The translations under genes were made by a program, and so were the position numbers. Below are positions 57,595-64,000 of a stretch of DNA of 64,000 bases, in pieces (within the stretch, counting starts at the first letter, position 1; each line of letters starts with the position of its first letter). Source of the stretch: Marsupella aquatica (taxonomy: Eukaryota; Marchantiophyta); contig OZ316898.1 in NCBI GenBank assembly GCA_973895155.1, positions 11,408,001-11,472,000 on the forward strand. The letters run 5' to 3'. The notes beneath the pieces were generated by a model. That model was given only the letters and a program-made list of their open reading frames with translations. It was not told the DNA's origin and did not search any database.

Positions 57595-58130
57595 GACGCC
57601 CTACTGCGAACCTACTCAGTAGAAATGGCAACACCTCCGCAACCAGAACTCGGCTGCACAAGAACCCAGTGGAAATGACAACACTTTCACAACCGCAACT
57701 TGGCCGCACTGAGAATCCAGCAGAAACAACAGCACTTCTGCAACCATAACTTAGCAGCACTGAGAACCCAGTGGAAACACCCGCAACTGCCTTGACTGCA
57801 CTGACAACCCAGCAGAAATGACAACATGCATGGCTCAACAATAACTCATTGGCATTGAGAACCTGAAGGAAACTGCAACACTTCTGCACCCACAGCTCGG
57901 CCACACTGAGAGCACAATGGAAACCATAACATTTCCACAACCACAACTAATCCAAAATGACAACGCAGCCGCAGCTGCCACATTGTGGCAATGAGAACCC
58001 AGCGGAAACAACTATTTTTCCAACCCCAACTCGGCCACACTGAGAACCCAACAGAACAGATAACGCTTGCCCAACCACAACTTGGACTCATTATGTACCC
58101 AGTGACAACACTTCCGCAACCACAACAAAC
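57595..58130. repeat. ~60-bp minisatellite, about nine copies
   Basis: Each unit contains a form of ACACTTCTGCAACCACAACT, then CGGCCACACTGAGAACCCAG and a -GGAAA- step. Units differ by 10-25 percent. The minus strand is open through it, giving a Cys/Val/Ser-rich repeat protein frame that I do not take as a gene. Confidence 0.8.
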
Positions 58131-58189
58131 TGTCCCTAGAAGTTTTGCAAGCTTGAATGTTGGGTGGCTTGGTGGGTAGTTCACTGACA

Positions 58190-59150
58190 ACAGTGGGCAA
58201 ACTTCATGAGGATGGTAATCCTTTGAAGCCCATTTTTGCTAAACACGACTCCAACCATTGAGCAAACCCAGGGGCATTGGGCTAGTTTATTTCATAATAT
58301 TTCCTTATATAAGTATCCTCCATTCCTCCCGGAAACAGAGTCAACCATGCACGGTGTGGACTACAATATAAGTACGTTCAAAATTGCTTATACACCTCCC
58401 CATATGTGCATGGTATTCACTAAGCAACAATTGTTGGAGAAATCATTGACACACTTCCCTATATGTGCTATCAGGTCACGTACATCGTACTCCTTATATA
58501 CCCCTATCCGTCAAAGTGCATGATTCAACTAGAAAAGTGGATGAAACTACTATGTAATTAATCCGTGGACCCCCATGTTCATCCAAGGAATGTGTGTGTG
58601 ATTAAGTGAAATCAATTTTCATCAAGGCGGTAACTAACGATTTTGAGTCTCCCGATGGTGTTGGTGTGTGCTCGTACAAAAACAAATGCTCAAAAGATAG
58701 AGATTTATCAAACGAAAGGTTGAATGTGGAGGAATTGAGTTTTTTTATAGGTTTTGCTTACACATTGGAGAAATCATCTTTCAACCATTTGTTGATTGAT
58801 TGTTTGTGAGTTGCATTGAGCATTACCGCCACAAGACAGACTGGAGCACAACACTCAGTTGTTGGCAAAAGAGCGCTTGTCGATTTGGTGGGAAGAACAC
58901 ACAAAACAAACAAGCCATCATTTCAAACAAAGGATTTGTAGTTATTTTTAAGAAAGCTATGGTGTGAAGGGAAGACCAACAATTGTTTCTTTGACATAGA
59001 GGCTGCATTTGGCGTCAACCTGTGTTTTCAGTTGAAGACTATCTAAGAGATGCGAACAATTCAAGCCGGGAAGCAAGCATTGTGGACCAGCGATGACGAC
59101 GTAATCAAAGAAATCAATTTGTAGTGGCTAAGTTTGTGACGGTGACGAGA
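58190..59150. other. No gene supported
   Basis: AT-rich intergenic DNA with short frames only. Confidence 0.5.
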
Positions 59151-59159
59151 TTGTGATAT

Positions 59160-59660
59160 CTCTTAATCGAGAAAGGGTTTCCAATGAGCCTCAAATTGAC
59201 AAATTTTGTCAAGTTCCATATGAGTTTTTGAATTTCTTTGCCTTTCCAATGAGTGTGAGTATAATAAATTTTGATCATGAGTTCATGAATTCTTTTAGCT
59301 TTCTAACATTGAATCCGACATTGACAAATTCATTTCAGATTTTGTCACTGTACTCAAGAGATCAGGAGATTTTCAATCTCTTTAGCTTTCTAATGTGTGA
59401 CATTGAGATTATTTGTCAAGAAATAGAGAGATCATGAGTATCTAAATTTCTCTAGCTTTCCAATGAACCTAACATTGATAGATTTTGTCAAGTACTAAGG
59501 AGATGATTAGTTTTTAATTTTACTCTAACTTTCTAATGAGTGTGACATTGAGATTTTATCATGACATTACTAAAGAGATCATGAGTTTCTAAATCTTGAT
59601 CTTGAATTTTCCAATGAATCAAACATTGACAGATTTTATCAAGTACTAAGGAGATTTATT
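59160..59660. repeat. Degenerate ~95-bp tandem repeat
   Basis: TTTAGCTTTCTAA or CTAGCTTTCCAATGA with AACATTGA-A-ATTTTGTCA and ATCATGAGTTTCTAAAT recurs about five times with heavy divergence. Confidence 0.6.
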
Positions 59661-59854
59661 ATTTAGTTTTACAATGTGAAGCCAAAGGGATTTTAACTAT
59701 GTACATTTACAATTAAAAAATACAAGAATTTTGATATAAAACACTGATATATCTTTGACAAACATCAAAATGGTAACTTTGTTTTACTAAATGACATCTC
59801 TTCCTTTGTATTTTGGTTTTTTTTACGTTTAATATTTACGGCATGGCGCCCCAA

Positions 59855-60005
59855 AAATTACGTTGCTTTTGCCACAAACAGGAATGTGCACGTTTGTTAT
59901 TGCTAAAAGTAGGATCATTCCTGTTTGTGGCTGGTTGTGGTGATGTGGCGCAACCTCATGGCAGAGAATTTGCAAGAGACCCCTAATGGGGGTCCGTAAT
60001 CATTA
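59855..60005. repeat. MITE-like dispersed repeat, copy 2, with hairpin
   Basis: It contains a perfect 15-bp inverted repeat CCACAAACAGGAATG (about 59873-59887) and CATTCCTGTTTGTGG (about 59917-59931), and CCCCTAATGGGGGTCCGTAA. The same blocks occur at 2690-2820 without the full hairpin. Confidence 0.55.
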
Positions 60006-60039
60006 GTTGTGCTTATCAATAAATGCCCAATGTGCCCAG

Positions 60040-60540
60040 TTTGACCTTGCCCGTCAAACTGGGCCAAAAACTCCGGCAAAACGACAACCCGGCACCCGGG
60101 TTCGGGAGCAGTCCGGGCCGGGACAAGTTCAGGAGAGGTTTGGGCCGGGTTCAGGAAAGGTCTGAGAAGTGTCCGGGGGGAGTCCGGGAATTGTTCGGGG
60201 GGGTCCGGGGGGAGGTCGGGAAGGGTCCGGGCCGAGTTCGGGAGAAGTTCGGGAAGGGTCCGGGCCGAGTTCGGGAGAAGTTCGGGCCGGGGTCGGGGGG
60301 GAGCCGGGTTCGGGGGAGCCAGTTCGGGAGAGGTCCGGGAAGTGTCCGGGGGAGTCCGGGTATTGTCCAGGGGGGTCCGGGGGGAGTTTGGGAAGGGTCC
60401 GGGGGAGTCGGGGGGAGTTCGGGAGAATCTCGACGAATATGCGTCAAACTTCCAGTTTTGGGGCCGTCATTTGACGGTTTTACGTGCCCGGCAAGGCGTC
60501 AAGTTGCCCGTCAGGTTAAACCGGGCCAATGTGTACTTTG
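60040..60540. repeat. GTCCGGG minisatellite between direct repeats
   Basis: The core (about 60100-60425) is built from GGTCCGGGCCGAGTTCGGGA and GTCCGGGGGGAGT-type words. It is bordered by TTGCCCGTCAAACTGGGCCAA (60048) and the related TTGCCCGTCAGGTTAAACCG (60506), which read in the same direction. The 185-codon frame across it is low complexity (Gly/Arg/Pro/Val) and I do not call it. Confidence 0.7.
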
Positions 60541-60549
60541 TGCAATTGA

Positions 60550-60840
60550 GAGTACATGCAAGTATACACTTATATCGTGAGTACATGCATGTAGACGGTA
60601 CACTAATCCAAGCTTATCAATAAATGCCCAGTGAGTACATGCATGTATACACTTATCCAATGCTTATAAATAAATGCCCTTGGTGTACATGTATGTGTAC
60701 GCTCACCCATGCTTATCAATATATGCCCTTTGTGTACGTTGTGCAATTATGAGTAACTGCATGCATAAACTTACTAGTCACCAAATAAATTCCCTATGTG
60801 TATTTTGTGCAATTGAGAGTAAGTGCATGCAGACAATTAC
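60550..60840. repeat. ~60-bp tandem repeat (AAATGCCC ... GTACATG)
   Basis: Four to five units of GCTTATCAATAAATGCCC followed by GTGTAC-T---GCAATT and ACATGCATGTA--CACTTA. A related single unit lies at 60010, left of the GC-rich block. Confidence 0.7.
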
Positions 60841-61962
60841 CAACAGTTTGCAATTATATTTATATACCCCTAAAATATATGAACTGTTTGTCACCGTTGT
60901 AAGGCTAAATTTTTCAGCCTTGCGCACTTCGAGAAACTTCATTTTTCAGTGCTGTGACATATCAAGTCGCCAAAACGAATTGGGAAACGAATGATGTGTG
61001 CAGTATTGGACATTATACCCACTGCACAAGTCTCTGTGTCTTTGCTTCCGCGTCTTTCGCTCCAATGACTTGGCAATTGTACATTCTGAATCTTTCTAGT
61101 GGTATTAACAAAAGTTCCTCCAGCTTCATCACCTTAGTGTCCAAATTCAGGACAACAAACTTCGGACGACCCATGCCCCCGGTGATTCCATCCTAAGCCC
61201 CAAAACTTGACTTCCCTTTCGGTAGAGTCTCCTGTAGCCACCATCAATAACTTTGAAGACTAGTTTCTGACAATGTGTGTAGTTAGACCCTGCCAAACTA
61301 TTGAAATATGTTTTCCACGTACCCAACTCAGTCCCGACACTTACCAAAAGGTTATGTATCACCATCATTCATACTAATCTTCAGATAAAGAAACCTGACC
61401 AGATAGACATTGAAACAAATTTACTGATGCACTGAAAGCAGAGACACCGTCAATCATATGATCCCAAGGCTTAGGGACTACATCATGGGATTTCTAGCGC
61501 ATAGCCACACTGAAAATCCGAACCCCAATTACTGTACAGTGATTGGCTTTGGTGCAGGGCTATTACCATGCCCAAATGCCAAACTAGAGAGCAGTGCGCA
61601 GAACATGGAGACACCTCTGACGGAGACGTCTTTCCTTCTATGCCGGACATGGAAAATAAACACTCGATAGTGCTCGGCACCAACAGAACCTTTCAAAGAG
61701 TGTCGAACCAGCCACACGGGAATGGACCCAGCATTAGGCACTAAACCGATATGTTGACGCATTGTCATTGAGCTGCAAAGTTCTCGAGCTAGGGAGTATG
61801 GATCTGCGTTAATGCAGAGAAATCAGTCCCTGCCAAATCTCGTGCGGCCCTACAAACCAATCGGCCACAGAAGTTCTCCATTTGAACTGGCACAAATATT
61901 GTTTGATGCGCAGTCAATGGCGCTATATTACACACATCCTGGGCAGCTCAAACTGCAAGTTC
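60841..61962. other. No gene supported; 3' flank of SYF2
   Basis: Intergenic DNA with short frames on both strands and no domain I recognise. Confidence 0.5.
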
Positions 61963-63967
61963 TCAGTCTGGAAGAGCTGTGCCCCTTTCCAAGTTGTTTT
62001 TAATCTCGACAGTGTACTTCCCAAAGGCTCGCTCAATCTTACGATTGAAGTGCTCATTTCGGTCGTTGATTGAATCAATGTCCTTCTCATCATGAAATTT
62101 ACGCCTGCGACTGAACTCCTTACGCATGCCACCTCTTTCTGTGAGTTCTTTGACCATTTTATCAATGTTTTCCTCCGGAATCTCTGGTGCCTGTGGATGA
62201 CATGTGATGAGTTTTATGGATAGCTCAGGAAGATCACTCATAAATCGTTCTCAAGTCAGCTAAAAAAGTTGGAAAGTTTTGTCACGAGTACGATAAATCT
62301 CAAAAGTGCAATCTAGTGAGTCCTGCTTTAAAGGCAATGTCCTTACAGACTCATGGGTACAAACACTACACAGAATTTAGTGAAGTTCATTATCCAACAT
62401 TTAGCCACGGCAGAAATGAAGATGTACATGACCACAAAGGAACAAGCTCAGAGTCCTATCTCATACCTTCCCATATTGCAGGCTGCTGCCATCACGATAA
62501 AAGTCAGGATCCGCTTCCCTAGCTTTCATGTAGTCCTCCATCCCATACGGGACATTCTTCGTTCTTTTCTTATACGCGTTGTACAATGACTTCTGGTTGA
62601 AAACTGAAGCATCCAAGAGGACAGAAGCGCAAACGTAAGTCTTTATCGGTCAAACCGTTTACTTCCACGGTCCCTTGAACAAATCCGTCTGGTCTGTGGC
62701 CACTAATATCAACAACAACAATTACAGAACGCTCAGGGAGGAATGCCCACGAGTACATTGCAACTTTGAGGCCCTGCTTTCCACCCATCCACAACCTATT
62801 CTCTCGTGTTAATGTGAATTTGATGAGACAGCAAGTGCGGCAAGCAAGCAATGTCCTAGAGGAGATCTTGCACAGAGCACTGAGCAAAGGCAAGGAGAAC
62901 AGAGTCCAGGAAGGCTAGAACTGATGAATCAAATCAACATTTCCCAACTGTTAACATCCTTACAACATTAAACATGTTACTCACCGTCCCATCCGAAAGG
63001 TGCTGGTTTTTTCTCCCATTTGTCATACTTCGCTTCGGCCTGTTCCTGAGTGTCAAGCATGTACGATTTGGTTATATCTAGGCCATTTGCGTCCAGAACT
63101 TTCCCTAAGCGCTTCTGCCTCTCCTCGAACCATTTCTTCTTGGACACCCCTCGAACTTCTTCTGGAGCAGTCTCCCGCTTCTTTTCTGCCACAATAGCAG
63201 TCTGATTTGCCTTTCGAGCAGCATTCTGAACACGACGTTGGAAAAAAATCAAACAACCAGCTATTGCAATTTTCTCGTTTAAGAAATTTAGGGGTTTTCA
63301 AACGACAAAACAAAATCTCTCAAAAAGTCGGACATGGAGAGAGAAGCAATCTCAGACAGGGCCAAAGAAGGCTCAAGGTGCTCATTAAAATCCCTCTGCT
63401 TTTCGGACAATAGCGAGTAAGGGAACAGGAAACGAACCATCTTAAGCCGCAAATCGAACAGTTTCCTCTGCTTCTCGTTCATGTGCGCATACGCTTCTCT
63501 GTTCCTCTCCTCTTCAGCCTCTCGTTCCGCCTCATCAACCTCGGCAGACTGCGCAGCATCCTCTCGACCTACGGCAAGATTATCACCACGACGAGACGAC
63601 AACTAAGATTGCGACCAAACCCTAAAAGCCAACCTCTGTGTTTGCGAGCACCTTTAAGTCACGATATTGAAACAATTTCATGCGCCTCGCCTTTCCTAAA
63701 TATCCCCGCCTTATAGCGTGAGCCGAGCCTCGAGCAAGGGAATGAAAACAGGCTACAATATCACATACCCGGTGATGTCATCGGCGGAGGGTCGGAAGCA
63801 GCAGCAGTGGTGTTTTCGTCGGGTTGAGCCTCCTCGCCCTCCTGTTTTCGTGCATTGGCCTCCGCAATCCGTCTGAAGCAGTAATCCGTGCACTCATGGA
63901 AGGGATTGCCCACGTTTATGCAATCGGGATGCACACCGCGCGCTCCCCCTCCTCCTCTTTCCGCCAT
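61963..63967 (-). CDS. SYF2: Pre-mRNA-splicing factor SYF2
   Basis: Five exons on the minus strand: 63967-63769, 63568-63438, 63225-62985, 62603-62467, 62190-61963; all borders are GT-AG in phase, giving 311 aa. SYF2 (p29, GCIP-interacting protein) is a component of the Prp19/NTC-associated spliceosome in the nucleus. The family signature is plain: NEKQRKLFDLRLKM, NAARKANQ, KKKWFEERQKR, then YKKRTKNVPYGMEDY, and the C-terminal block FSRRRKFHDEKDIDSINDRN ... KIERAFGKYTVEIKNNLERG, matching the usual '(Y/F)SRRR---D--DID-IN-RN ... YGKYT-EIK-NLERGTA'. Exon 1 adds a Cys/His-containing N-terminus (HPDCINVGNPFHECTDYCF) and an acidic linker. The ATG at 63967 follows a short non-coding stretch at the window end; the promoter lies outside. 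Intact. Confidence 0.95.
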
Positions 63968-64000
63968 GATCGCCAACCCAAAACAGCAATCTCTGGCTGG

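Noticed and set aside
60023-60580. 185-codon Gly/Arg-rich frame
   Set aside because: It is the translation of the GTCCGGG array; two other frames are open over the same bases.
1-64000. tRNA, rRNA or snRNA genes
   Set aside because: No cloverleaf box pair or rRNA-like segment was recognised on either strand; a covariance-model scan would be needed to exclude small ones.

Overview
The window is nuclear DNA of a land plant. The evidence is spliced genes with GT-AG introns, a CYP85-clan cytochrome P450, a plant-type SYF2 splicing factor, and Copia, Helitron and CACTA (En/Spm) transposon remnants. The short introns and compact genes fit a seed-free plant such as a bryophyte or lycophyte, but that is inference and I cannot name a species.

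Bases 1-43,100 are almost entirely mobile DNA. From left to right: the 3' part of a CACTA element (1-1557); arrays of ~20-bp repeats at what look like Helitron 3' ends; a 4.54-kb element (6018-10558) that sits inside a ~59-bp satellite with a 5-bp target duplication and carries one long coiled-coil ORF but no visible LTR or polymerase; a decayed beta-class amino-methyltransferase gene (about 10795-12519, minus); a second CACTA-like remnant with a DUF4216-like domain; a broken SWIM zinc-finger gene next to an interleaved inverted repeat; a scrambled Copia element (19906-24653) with parts on both strands; a decayed autonomous Helitron on the minus strand (3' end at 25844); a GC-rich repeat block; and a second, intron-rich autonomous Helitron on the plus strand (about 37177-43109).

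Bases 44,500-64,000 are gene territory. A nine-exon P450 (44571-49235, plus) is complete except for about three one-base losses. A three-exon gene for a Ser-rich, coiled-coil protein with one C-terminal membrane segment (51427-54538, plus) is intact. A five-exon SYF2 gene (63967-61963, minus) is intact. Minisatellites and a MITE-like repeat fill the spaces. No tRNA, rRNA or CRISPR array was seen.

The genes are ordinary single plant genes with no operon logic. Two patterns cross feature boundaries. In the mobile region, eleven in-frame nonsense codons are TGA at places where one C-to-T change from CGA (Arg) would explain them, the signature of deaminated methylated CpG. Separately, at least seven frame breaks, three of them in the P450, look like loss of one base from a short homopolymer, which could be assembly error. 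The least explained object is the 4.54-kb element at 6018-10558.
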